Shown: piece by piece, positions 10,556-20,600 of the stretch | How positions within the stretch are numbered: position 1 is the stretch's first letter | Layout: every line of letters starts with the position of its first letter | Source: Didymodactylos carnosus | Lineage: Eukaryota; Rotifera; Eurotatoria; Philodinida; Philodinidae | Direction of reading: 5' to 3' | Assembly: GCA_905250885.1 (NCBI GenBank) | Contig: CAJNOQ010000583.1 | Location: 1-45,976 of the forward strand | DNA length: 45,976 bases | Position numbers and translations under genes: made by a program | Notes under the pieces: generated by a model | What the model was told of the DNA's origin: nothing | The model's input: the letters and a program-made list of their open reading frames with translations, nothing else | The model's database searches: none

Positions 10556-12780
10556 TAATCAATCGTTTATGATCTAAGAATTATCTAGAAAAAAAAACCT
10601 GACTTATCAATTCTGATAGTGATGCAGCAAACAAATAATTCGTCTTAAAACAGTAAAGATACATAAAAAATAATGGTCTTTCTGATCAATACCGCCAAAG
10701 AGTAAAAACATTTTCTATAACATTCGATCGATCACTGATTGAATAAAATGACCAAATATATGTACATTAGATAAGCGTTTTTGGAAATAAGAAAAAAATG
10801 TCTAATTAGTAAAAGATAATGAAATAATCATGTGAATCAGAAAATTATCAGCTAATTCGAGAATGTGACAAATAGTACTTAATTAAATAAAATAACTCAT
10901 ACATAATGGAAAGTTTCACATATAATGCAGGATCTGTTGCTGGAGGACAATCACACTTTTGAGAATGATGGATGAAAGAGTTTACATGAATAAAAAATTC
11001 TAGTATCTTACTTCTGAATTAGAATAAATAGCTAGCTGAAAAGAATTATTAAGCACTTTCATGGTTAGTGGTTTCTAAAATGTGTACAAATATTTCCATT
11101 AACGAGTATAAATACTAGTATTGATACATATGATTTTCAAATTCTTGTATGATTGTTAAATCTTGTATCGTTTTGTAAATAACTGTTGTACCATTTTTCT
11201 GATACAAATCTATGAAACAAGTATTAAATGCCTTTGACAGTAGATCTTTCTCAATTGCTAAAAAGTCGATATTTCATTCTTTAATGATCATATCTTCGCA
11301 AAAATTTTTCTTTCAATGTCTCCTCACAAACACAACTAGTATGAAAGACAAATATAGTATCGTAGCACTCGGCTTCCACTTGTTCAACCGTTGTTCTTAT
11401 ATACTTATTTTATTTTTGATTGTAGTATTCATAATTATGCTATATTAGTTTTTACTTCAAAAATTGAAAACAGATAAATGTGCGATATGTCATTTCATTG
11501 ACAATAACGGAAATGTAAAAATTATTTCTTTCCAGTATATTTCGCCATATAAAACAGTAGGAATATTTTATTGACGAATAAAAGAGCATCTATCTCTTAA
11601 TTTAGCACTAAGAACTACAAATTCATGTATAAAATACTTACAAATGATTATTCACAATACCGTATCATCTTATGCGCACATGCCAAAAAAACGCTGATTA
11701 GCGTAACCCCTTTCGGGCTAAAATGTGCAATTCCTCTAGCTAGTATAAAATACGTTTTTAGTTCAAAAGCTATAGCGTAGCCTAAGAAACTATTCATACA
11801 TTCTGTGACTTCTAACACTGCCGGTTTTCACTAAAATTTGAACGAACAACAATATAGTAGCACCAATGCGTTATAATGACAAGATCCCATCAATTTTTAG
11901 TGAAACTGCTAAGGGTTTAAGTATAGAACCGCTACTCCTCTATCTTTCGGATCAATTGAAGAAGTTACACAAAAACATAAGAAAAGAATATCTCCTTAAT
12001 TGCTTTTATACACAACTGATTAAACAACCAAAAATAATGTCGTTCAGCGGGAAGCACGTGATACCAACATAGAGAAAAATCAAACAAGACAAGAAAATTA
12101 ATAATAAAAATGTTCAAAGTAGCGCTGTGCTAATGTCATAACGAAGAAGTTGAACTCAACACGAAAAATATAATACCAGAAAAAAACCAAGATTTTTACT
12201 GTAATTTTGCTACACCGCGGATTTCGAGTTATAAACTGATTAATCATCGGTGAAACACTAAAAAATCAAGCTGTCGAATCAGAAAAACGTCTTATTCCCT
12301 TTTCTAATGTTTGCATGCAGAATCTTAGCGCCCTCACATGTTCCACACAATTAGCCCATTCACTGGCCAATCATTTATCTCGACCGTGGTCCAAAAACAA
12401 AAAGAAAAAAGGTGTGGGACATGCATGTCCCACCTTTTTGGGAGTATTGCGTATACTGAATGATGGCAAATTATCAGGTACTTGTACGTTAATTTTGCGC
12501 GTGTTCTAGACGTTTTGTTTCTTCTGCTTGTTGTAAGCGAAATGAATTTTTTGTTGGTTGCGATTTCCCTCCTTGAAAAATTCATAAAAATAACTGTATA
12601 TTATTTCTGAGAATTATTCTGGATAGTGTGTGGAAGGTCACTGTAATAAAAATCCTCAAAGAGCTAGAAAATAAGTCTTCTGTCAGTATTGATCGGATAC
12701 TCTATTAATCTTTAAAGCCTTTCTGTTAGATCATGGGATGCTAGTTAGACTATCTTTGCTTAAAAGAGGCAGCTTTTGAG
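10556..12780. other. Gene-poor, upstream of NCKAP1
   Basis: AT-rich sequence without a supported gene. The only clear structure is the hairpin around 12414-12433. Plus-strand frames at 11212-11448, 11866-12072 and 12315-12509 lack recognisable content. The NCKAP1 promoter should lie just right of 10555, but I see no specific element. Confidence 0.55.
12414..12433. repeat. 20-bp perfect palindrome inside a longer imperfect hairpin
   Basis: GTGGGACATG is followed by its exact complement CATGTCCCAC. An A-rich run on the left and a T-rich run on the right extend the pairing with a 2-nt indel. It may be the core of a small foldback element. Confidence 0.75.
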
Positions 12781-13044
12781 GTAATAATAATGCGTGGAAA
12801 AAGGCCCTCGTTCCTTCGTTTTCCTTCTTTAACTATCGGTTGGTTTTCTTTCTCATGCTCTTAACGCGAGAAAAGCTTTGGAAAAACTGATTTATAAGGA
12901 TGCCATCTAAATGCTTCATGCATTTTCCCAAGCGCCCAATTCACTTTTCAACCCAAATCTTGGGTCACCGATACCTTACCACGTATCACTCTGGAACTGG
13001 CAAAGCTACTTAGGAAGCGAAATGGAATTATTGATTTCGCTAAG

Positions 13045-13054
13045 GCCTTTGATC
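13045..13054. repeat. Left target-site duplication of the MITE
   Basis: GCCTTTGATC, identical to 13222-13231. Removing the MITE and one copy restores the A-motif reading frame of the host reverse transcriptase fragment. Confidence 0.9.
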
Positions 13055-13221
13055 AAGGGGGAAATAGCGGACTCCTGGACTCCTGAAGTCGAGGAGTCCA
13101 AGAGCAAAAATCCCAAAAAAGAACAAAAATAATCATTTTTGGGAAGTGATTCCCAAAAAAGAACATTTTTGCTCATAGACTCTTGGACTTCAGGAGTTCA
13201 GGAGTCCGCTATTTCCCCCTT
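13055..13221. mobile_element. 167-bp MITE with terminal inverted repeats and 10-bp target duplication
   Basis: The element starts AAGGGGGAAATAGCGGACTC and ends with the reverse complement of the same sequence. It is flanked on both sides by GCCTTTGATC (13045-13054 and 13222-13231), an exact 10-bp target duplication. Pairing continues inward imperfectly for most of its length, including two ACTCCTGAAGTC-like blocks and CCCAAAAAAGAAC repeated in the centre. A 9-11 bp duplication is typical of Mutator-like (MULE) elements, so a MULE-derived MITE is my inference. It codes for nothing and is inserted exactly inside a reverse transcriptase motif, which shows it is the younger insertion. Confidence 0.9.
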
Positions 13222-13231
13222 GCCTTTGATC
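13222..13231. repeat. Right target-site duplication of the MITE
   Basis: GCCTTTGATC, the second copy of the 10-bp duplication flanking the element at 13055-13221. Confidence 0.9.
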
Positions 13232-13289
13232 GTGTTATAGTTAAATAAATTGAATCTGGCTGGTATGGTAGATCTGCTTTTCAATTGTT

Positions 13290-13385
13290 TTTTTTTAATC
13301 GTTGTGACCGTAAACAATATTAGATCTAGTATTGTAATACTAGATCTAATATTGGTTTACATTCAAAAACGTCAGAACGATTGAA
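13290..13385. repeat. Foldback repeat with an 18-bp perfect stem
   Basis: AATATTAGATCTAGTATT (13316-13333), a GT spacer, then its exact reverse complement (13336-13353). Pairing extends outward imperfectly through GTAAAC and the AATCGTT(G/C)TGAC block on each side. It is probably a small non-autonomous element; no target duplication was identified. Confidence 0.75.
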
Positions 13386-13389
13386 AACT

Positions 13390-15370
13390 CCAGGATGTAC
13401 AGTATTTAGCAATGATATTTATAAGAAAATCTAGAGAAAAGAATTATAAAACTTTATCCTTTGTAAAAAAAGACTTCTAGAAAAAGCTTATGAACACACC
13501 CATAATTTTTGATTTTTTGAAGGTATGTTGAACTTTAGCGGACATAATTAAACATGTTCTGGAGTTTTTAACTTGTTCTGACGTTTTTTGGGCTTATAAT
13601 GAACTTTTTCGTATTAGGTGAAAACAGACTGAAAACCCCAATTTTCGTAAAAGTCGATTTTCACAGGCTTTTGCATTTGTTTTCAAAAACAAACATTGCA
13701 GAAAGATTCAGCGTTGTCGATTACCTATGTTCCATCAGATTTCAATGCTATTCTAAGTCATCAAGTACGAGTCCTGGTGCTCCAAGGAAAGCCTATACCA
13801 GCTAGATGCAGTGTTATAGCTAGGGCATATGGAAAAATCCGGTATTAAATTCACAAAAGATTCTGCCTGACTTCGTTAAATTTTCTATTCACATATATTG
13901 TAGAACATTTAAAGTGCAATTTTTCTATACCAAAGACGAGTTGGATCCTCTTTTGCTCATAGGAAAAAAGGACCGAAACGGTTATACAGTCTTCGACTGC
14001 AAATGCTAGTTGATCAAAAAACATTTTTTTCTCTATACTTAACTGGTTACTAAGGACGAGTCATATACCATTTCTTACAGTTTTTCATTTTCTATTTTTC
14101 TGTACTAATCTTTATCCCGTCTTTACTTGAGATTCTGAAAAAAATCATATTTTCGCAAACCTTAATGCATTTGACATACCGTCACAAAAATCACAATAAA
14201 AATTTTTCTATGAGATTCCTAAGGCTCGGCTATACTGAGAAATGCACAGAAGCATTTTCTCTACAAACTACGATTAAAAGTAACATGGAAACACTGGAGG
14301 GCAGATTTCGGTTAAATTTTGCCCTTGTCCTTTATCACATTTCAGCAGTCGTCAGAAGATGTGATAAACGTTGAGGACATTATACACTGATTTGGGGCAC
14401 ATTATCTCTTCGTTCACATATTCGTAAAACGTGTATTTCATCCTGATGGATTATTTATTTCTCTTGCTTACAATAGCAATTGCAGAACATATTTTTAGCT
14501 TCCTTCTTTCAATTCAACAGTTGGCAGTTCGTGCCATTCTAACAGATCACAATTCCTCAAGTGACGGTCTCATTTAAAAGATTAAATTTGTCTAATCTTT
14601 CTGGTAGAAGAAAGTAAACCACAACAGAAGGTCATGGTCTTCTATTCTGGATGAGGGGGTTACTTTCATTTAGCTCAATTACAAGAAGTCATAATTCCCC
14701 GTTGTAGTCTCTCTTAATTCAGTCTACTGAAACCATCAACATCTCGCTTTCAGAGAGACGATGTTGAATACGAAATACCAGCCAACATCAGTAGAGTTTT
14801 TACTTGTTAGTTTCTTGCCAAGATATATGTTGAATGGAACACACTATCTCGAACAGTAATAGCTCTTTTAAAATTAAATAGTTCAAACAAACATTTAGAT
14901 TTGTGACAATTCCATATTCTTTTCTATGTAAAAGTGTTATTCATCTTTCTTGCAATATGCTATACTTATTTCTTGTTTCTATTTTCTGTTATTTCCAGGT
15001 GTTATACTGTAAACAGGGTTGCCAACTGTAAAATCCACAGTTCAGAAAAAATATCTGTTACAATTAGAGAAAGTCGGAAGGAAATGGTACTGAAAAGTGG
15101 AAGAACCATTTTTTTTCTCCAGAATAAAAGCTTAAATATAACAGTCTTTTTCTGAGAGAAACATATGTTCTTTTTTACAAGAGAAAATATGTATTCAATA
15201 ACTACTACAGAAACACATAATATTTCAAGCGCTGACTGTTTCTTTTGTGATTTTTTCACTGTTTATATCTGAAAATATTTTAAAAAAACAGGGAACTGTA
15301 AAAAAAATTCAAACAAAAACATACTACATCTTATAAGAATACGAGTATTTCTTGTTTTATATTTATGTAT
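13390..15370. other. Gene-poor, no supported gene
   Basis: About 2 kb of AT-rich sequence. Plus-strand frames at 13599-13805, 14165-14374 and 14934-15155 and the minus-strand frame 15002-15259 show no family motif. A CAGGGTTGCCAACTG at 15015-15029 resembles a hAT-type terminus, but no partner was found. Confidence 0.5.
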
Positions 15371-15373
15371 ATT

Positions 15374-15805
15374 TTATGGCCTGCGTACTGCTTTTAATAG
15401 ATCTGGATTAGCTCGAATTAAATTATAAAACTGTTTACAATTAATATCGGCACTATTCAATATTTTTTCTGCTCGACTGATACAAGTTCTGGTGCCATTT
15501 TATTTCGTGTGTATGTCCACGCTTGTTTCATATGATTGAGATCGAGGTAACAGTCAGCTGAACCTTTTTACAACTATGTACTTTTCATAAAATCGGAAAA
15601 TCAGAATTCATTTTGAAAATAACTTCAAAATTTGCACCATTTTTCACAGAATGAAGAGAGTTTGTTCATCAGTTGCTAAATCTTTTTGGAAATTCATTCG
15701 TTGTTTACGTTTTAGTTGTTCATTCGGCTGAGCGAAAGATGAACGGTAACAAGACTGACAAATATTCATATCATCTTTCCAATGTTTCGGAGACTAATCG
15801 TGAAT
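15374..15805 (-). pseudogene. Broken coding remnant with a CxxC motif, antisense to the ABHD first exon
   Basis: On the minus strand, coding-like sequence starts after a possible splice site near 15805. It reads PKHWKDDMNICQSCYRSSFA and NEQLKRKQRMNFQKDLATDE, ending QTLFIL at a stop or a GTGAAA donor near 15655. A second block reads GSADCYLDLNHMKQAWTYTR then NKMAPELVS. After a frame change it continues RAEKILNSADINCKQFYNLI and RANPDLLKAVRRP, with the stop at 15374-15376. The CxxC pair preceded by WKDD suggests a zinc-finger-type domain, but I do not recognise the family. The change of frame in the last block cannot be explained by an intron I can find, so I favour a pseudogene or 3' gene fragment. 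Its left block lies antisense to the predicted ABHD exon 1, so one of the two readings may be wrong. Confidence 0.4.
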
Positions 15806-17670
15806 GTAAATTACGAAAAAATCGAAATGACTGTTTACCACAAGCGTGAGTTGAGTTATTTTCTCTTTTGGTCTGTAATATTATCTATTTTTTTTTGTTG
15901 AGTAGCGCTGACAGTAGTTGGTGGAGGCTGCTGCGGTTTTTACAGCGCACATTACTACCACCACAAATGTTGACGACGGCAGAAGAACGCTTATATTACG
16001 GTAAAGTTTGTCAGAAGATGTTATCTTAGAGAAATATCACGAATTCTTTATTTCCCGCTATCAAGTGTATCTAATCTAATCTCAAAATGTCCAATCGCTT
16101 TGTCATTGAAATACACTTGATTATAGCTTTTACAGACGAAGATTTATAAAAGTGATTGGATAATTGTAAAGGTTCCTCATCAGGAAGAGATCTCTACTGA
16201 CAGTATTAGAGGCATTACCTTTTCCATTACTAGCTGTAAACGATGTTGAATGAGATTTTATTTGAGCATACGTATATCTGTTTGCTCAGATTTCTTGTCT
16301 TAAGTAGAATTTTGATGAGCAAAGAGCATAAGTCAAAGAGTCAATTTTCATATTTGAACTTAATCTACTATTTCCATTCACGTAGGCTTAAGAAACACAT
16401 ATTTTGGTCAATATATACCTATCCGAGGAGGTAATTTTATTTGGACAGTCACTGGTAATAACAACGATAGTCTCACTAGTGTACCGATTGTTCTTGTTCA
16501 TGATTTCGGTTGTGCAAGTGGTATTTGGATTCAGAATATGGATTTCTTTAGCTCTCAACATCCACTTTATATGTTCGATATTCTTGGTTGCGGTCGATCG
16601 TCTCGTCCATCGTTTAACGGTCTAAAACATATCAAAGCTGAAACAAAATTCGTCGAAGCAATTGAAGATTGGCGAGGTGAATTAAAACTGAACGAATTTT
16701 ATCTCATTGGACATGGATTTGGAGCTTTTTTATCGACATTATACACAATAAAATATGGTCAATACATTAAAAAATTAATATTACTAGGTAAAGTAGACCT
16801 TTAAGCTTATATTATCATCAAATGCATAATACTATAATTGTTCTCATTTAGATCCCTGGGGATTCAATTCCAAACCAGAAGAAAGTCAGCTGGATTTAAG
16901 AACACCATGGTGGATTAAATTACTTGCTTTCATCACACAAACGTGGACACCGTTTTCAGCATTTAGATTTTTAGGACCCTTAGGTTACCTACGTTCTTGT
17001 ATCGCATCCATACTAGTATGTTTTTTCATTCTATTTCATTTTAGGTTTACCGGCACTCAAACTTCTTGCACCACGTTGGAAACGTTTGGCACCTATATCG
17101 CAGTCTGGAGGCAAATCAGAAGAATTATATGAATATCTTTTTCATTGTAACATACAATCATCGAGGTAAGAGAAATGTTTTGATTAACGGTTATAATTTA
17201 CTTTATTCGAATTAATATTTTTATATCGATGTTCTCAGTGGTGATGTTGGCTTTCAAGCAATGGCAGATTGGTATGGGTGGGCTAAAGCTCCAATACTCA
17301 CACCAAACAATTCAAGACTAGATGCTATTTCAACGACAATACCCATTGCATTTGTTTTTGGTTCAAGAACGTGGGTTGACAACACTTCAGCGCATCAAAT
17401 TAAAAAACAACGAAAAAATACAGACGTTAAGGTGAATAACTTGTAAAATCGATATTAAAAATGTTCTTCACGTACAGAAATGGAGTTTGTGCGTTATTTT
17501 TTTATTGATATAAATTCTTGCATGATTCATGGAATATAATAATTCTTTTATTTTAGACTATTTACAATGCTGCACATTTCTTTTTTTTGGAAAAATCTGA
17601 ACAATTTCACCAATGTATGACGGAAATATTTAACGATACATCGTCATCAGTGACAACATCATATGATTGA
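15739..17670 (+). CDS. ABHD4/ABHD5 (CGI-58)-type alpha/beta hydrolase, nucleophile replaced by Gly, 8 exons
   Basis: Predicted 382 residues. In animals this family regulates triglyceride lipase on lipid droplets (ABHD5) or hydrolyses N-acyl phospholipids (ABHD4). Exons: 15739-15845, 15903-16000, 16386-16430, 16449-16787, 16852-16983, 17045-17165, 17239-17431, 17557-17670; phases are consistent. Family signatures are the N-terminal WW...AEERLYY segment, LYMFDILGCGRSSRPSFNG, FVEAIEDWR, the elbow LIGHGFGAF, DPWGFNSKPEE, LFHCNIQSSSGDVGF and WYGWAKAPIL. The elbow residue that is Ser in ABHD4 and Asn in ABHD5 is Gly here (about residue 173, codon GGA 16715-16717). The oxyanion-type HG motif reads VHDFG. 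The likely acid (Asp ~328 in SRTWVDN) and the His (~352, AAHFFFLE) remain, but the HX4D motif of ABHD5 is HX4E. A non-hydrolytic, ABHD5-like regulator is therefore my inference. Exon 1 (MNGNKTDKYSYHL...) is the least certain: it fits by phase and donor but overlaps an antisense coding remnant, and the 18-bp gap between exons 3 and 4 is unusually short for an intron. Confidence 0.88.
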
Positions 17671-18494
17671 TTCAACTTCTCAGCACAGACGTTTTTTTAT
17701 CAGGATCAGCTAATTTTATATAATTGCTGTATTGCGCTTTATACAGTTATTGTTGCTTGTTTGTCAGATACTTGTGTTAATGTTTGTTGCACAAAGAGTG
17801 TCGCTTTTCATTGGTTTTTGTTGAATTACTTTCAATCATTTTTCTATTTTTATTTTTTTTATAAATTATTTATATGTAACTTTTGTAATTTTTTTTATTT
17901 GCTAAATTGTTGAACAGTTACGAAAATATAAAATATAAAATGATAAAATAGTAACCATACTATTTTTTTATTTATACCATCTTCTATTGTATGAAATTGA
18001 ACTAATTATTTATATCCCGGTGCTGAAAATGTTAATTATTTGCGAAATCGTATAGATTTGCTTTCAAAATGAGAACTACGAACAGAATTTTGACAACTAA
18101 AATCTCCTCTCACGCAATCTCTTCCCTGCATGCGGATCAAAAGAAACACAGGTTAAGTATTCCAAAAGTACATTGTGGCAATGGCTTGAAACTACTACAA
18201 CAACTAAACACTATGCCTCCGAGCATTCGTATCAACATTCAGCATATTTTAATTCGAAATAAGTATCGGCGCGAATGATCGCTCATCCATAATTATAAAA
18301 GTATGGTTTCCTTGACCTTTTCTCTTTCGCTATATGTAACCCCCTTCTTCTGTAGCTTCTTTCTTTATTGTTCAATCCTTAATCTGCAATACTCAATGAT
18401 GATTGGTTTTATAGTAAAGATGGCTAAGACAACTACAGAGAGATTTCTCAGTTCAGTTGTAGAAAAGAATGTTGTATTACTAAATAAGTAAAAT
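17671..18494. other. Intergenic between convergent genes
   Basis: T-rich 3' flank of the ABHD gene, then sequence without a supported gene. The plus-strand frames 18069-18278 and 18303-18491 have no recognisable content. The region separates two convergent transcription units. Confidence 0.5.
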
Positions 18495-19997
18495 TTATTG
18501 ATCTCTAACTGTAATATGATATATACTAATTAGAAAAAATATGAGACATGAAAAAATCTGTTTAAAATTTGAGATTACACATGATACACCGTTAGCGTTA
18601 ATGTCTTCATCAGTCAGAGGAGGATATATTGAAAACTTAATTGCATTCATTACAGCAAACCCAGAGGCGTTTTGAGACAGAGACACCTGAATACTTTGTC
18701 GCCCGGCTTTAAGGAGGTAATCACCAACATATATCCACCTTGAAAACGAGTTGAGTTGGTTATATTGAATTGTATCATCTGTATTATAGACATCTTGGAG
18801 TGTAATGTTAATTGAATCTGTTGTTCGTTCATATGACGGATTCCAGATATAGATAGCATATAATCCTTGTTTTTCTAATCGTGGCTGCCATATACAGTAG
18901 TTATCAGGATTTGACAATGCTATGAAAGAATTTCCAATAACATCTTTTGGTAGATTTGTCGTATGAACTGTGGTATTAGTTGTACACATATAATTATCTT
19001 GATCATCTGTTGTTTTAATAATATCGCTATTATCTAATTTTAAACGATCAAGCAGCATTTCAGCAAATCTTCCAAGGATATAAAAATCTGTTTTTGGTCG
19101 TTTATAACCATTGCTGAATGCTGCTAATATAATTTCTTGTTTATTAGGTAGGATCATATAAGCAATGTCTTCAACGGTATCATAGGCATTACCAGGTTTG
19201 TTGTGCAAGATTGTGGCTGCTGGTAATCCATTTCCAAAACTCGTTTGATCACTTTGCAATGTATGATACAATAGAGATTGAATGTACTGTTTTTCTTCTG
19301 CAGGTAATGCATAGATTAAATATAACATAAATGATGCTGAACAACAAGGCTGTAAACGATTACTGCCGTCATTGGAAATAATAAGTGCCTCGGCACCCAC
19401 TGGACCTAAACCACTGTTAGTTGGGTAAGTTTTACTTAAAATTCGTTGATTTTCATATAAATTTAATTTTTCCAATAATGTTTTTGTTGACAATCGTTTT
19501 TCATACCATTCCGTCCACCGTGTATCATTCATCGCTACCATGTCATCAATATTTGTTGTGTTCGTTATTTTATCAATAACAAAACCGGTATCTAAATTAG
19601 AGCTAACCGTTACCATGGGCCGTACATATTTATCGAGGCAATAAATTGATTTCGACTTCGATTTACACCATTCTATGGCACTCCACATGTAAAACAATTT
19701 CACACATGAAGCTGGATAAGCAATCTCGGTGCCATTGACATTTCCACGGTGCCAAATATTATCTGGTTTTTTTACTAGTATAGTCGCAGCAAGACGATTA
19801 AATTCGCTCAGCGGTTGTTGCGATAAAAATTCATTGCGTACATCTGTTATGATTTTATCCAAATTGTCATCGTTATATATTTTTAAATTTGATACGTTAT
19901 CTAAATTACAGTTACATGATTGACTACTAACATACACAAAAATAAAATAGTTTAAAATTATAGCAGAAATAATTAATTTTTCATACATATTGATCAT
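18495..19997 (-). CDS. Secreted serine beta-lactamase-fold protein with golvesin-like C-terminal domain, intronless
   Basis: 500 residues in one uninterrupted exon. An N-terminal hydrophobic segment (about residues 8-25, LIISAIILNYFIFVYVSSQS) acts as a signal peptide or anchor. Residues ~65-320 have the class A beta-lactamase/penicillin-binding fold marks: SxxK as YPASCVKLFYMWSAIEW (Ser97, Lys100), an SxN-like VSSNLDTG (Ser132, Asn134), a GPVGAEAL segment, and a KTG-equivalent HNKPGNAYD (Lys267). Residues ~350-458 (NYCIWQPRLEKQGLYAIYIW, WIYVGDYLLKAGRQSIQVSL, FAVMNAIKFSIYP) look like the golvesin/xanthan-lyase C-terminal domain of secreted bacterial enzymes. A hydrophobic C-terminal stretch (~476-494, CVISNFKQIFSCLIFFLISI) could be a membrane or GPI anchor. 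Many N-glycosylation sequons (NTT, NIT, NAS) fit secretion. It probably acts on a peptide or amide substrate outside the cell; the substrate is unknown. The bacterial domain pair in an intronless gene among intron-rich animal genes points to horizontal transfer. The stop codon lies inside a minus-strand AATAAA. Confidence 0.85.
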   Translation of the reverse strand: MINMYEKLIISAIILNYFIFVYVSSQSCNCNLDNVSNLKIYNDDNLDKIITDVRNEFLSQQPLSEFNRLAATILVKKPDNIWHRGNVNGTEIAYPASCVKLFYMWSAIEWCKSKSKSIYCLDKYVRPMVTVSSNLDTGFVIDKITNTTNIDDMVAMNDTRWTEWYEKRLSTKTLLEKLNLYENQRILSKTYPTNSGLGPVGAEALIISNDGSNRLQPCCSASFMLYLIYALPAEEKQYIQSLLYHTLQSDQTSFGNGLPAATILHNKPGNAYDTVEDIAYMILPNKQEIILAAFSNGYKRPKTDFYILGRFAEMLLDRLKLDNSDIIKTTDDQDNYMCTTNTTVHTTNLPKDVIGNSFIALSNPDNYCIWQPRLEKQGLYAIYIWNPSYERTTDSINITLQDVYNTDDTIQYNQLNSFSRWIYVGDYLLKAGRQSIQVSLSQNASGFAVMNAIKFSIYPPLTDEDINANGVSCVISNFKQIFSCLIFFLISIYHITVRDQ

Positions 19998-20600
19998 GAT
20001 AACTTTTACTTATGTCATGTATATGACAATATCAACAAATCCTTACATTTACTTTTTTCTTTTCTATTGACCTATTTGATAAGAATATTAAGTTGGCAAA
20101 TAGTAGAAGCTAATAGTCGTAAAGAAGATGAGCAATATTTATAAATCATAAAAAGAAGCATTAGACAACAATAATTGATGTTTAATTATCGAGTGCTAAC
20201 TTTAAAATTGAGTCTACTGATATCACTATATTGATAATCTGTCATTATTAGTGCACCTCTATTACAACCTTGGATATAGCTTTTGGAAATTTCAGAAATA
20301 CTTTTGAAAGCTAATGGTTAAACTTTAAGGTTACGCCGTTCATCATGATCCTATTGTTTCTCTCATCACTGCTTTTTTATTCATTATGGAAATTACAGAC
20401 ACATTACTTCTTTAAAATAGTGGAACAGAGAAAGGCGAAGGGGTAACATATATTATTTTTTGGTTTTTCGTACCAGTGTTATCCGTTTTGCCGCTCCATT
20501 ATCTGTACAATTCTAAAAGTAACAACATTAATTATCCGATTACCTTTACTTTAGATGTTTTCCTCATTTATGATAGCGAAAGGACATTTGAAAAAAGAAG
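19998..20600. other. Upstream flank of the beta-lactamase-like gene, no gene seen
   Basis: AT-rich sequence with no supported coding region. The promoter of the minus-strand gene should lie just right of 19997, but no specific element is recognisable. Confidence 0.45.

Larger units (their letters stand above)
12790..13265 (+). pseudogene. Decayed non-LTR retrotransposon reverse transcriptase fragment, split by a MITE
   Basis: Pieces of a LINE-type reverse transcriptase can be read in several frames. Around 12800-12900 there are NYR (from the NYRPISL motif) and EKLIYKD-like residues. Once the MITE at 13055-13221 and one copy of its target duplication are ignored, bases 12990-13250 read LELAKLLRKRNGIIDFAKAF followed by DRVIVK and a stop. 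The DFAKAFDRV motif is the core A motif of non-LTR reverse transcriptases (DFSKAFD-like, with the catalytic Asp). Frameshifts and stops are common, so it is dead. It lies in the opposite orientation to the LINE at 30-32.6 kb and differs in sequence. Confidence 0.7.

Noticed and set aside
15015..15029. CAGGGTTGCCAACTG as a hAT transposon end
   Set aside because: It matches the general style of hAT termini, but no inverted partner or 8-bp duplication was found.
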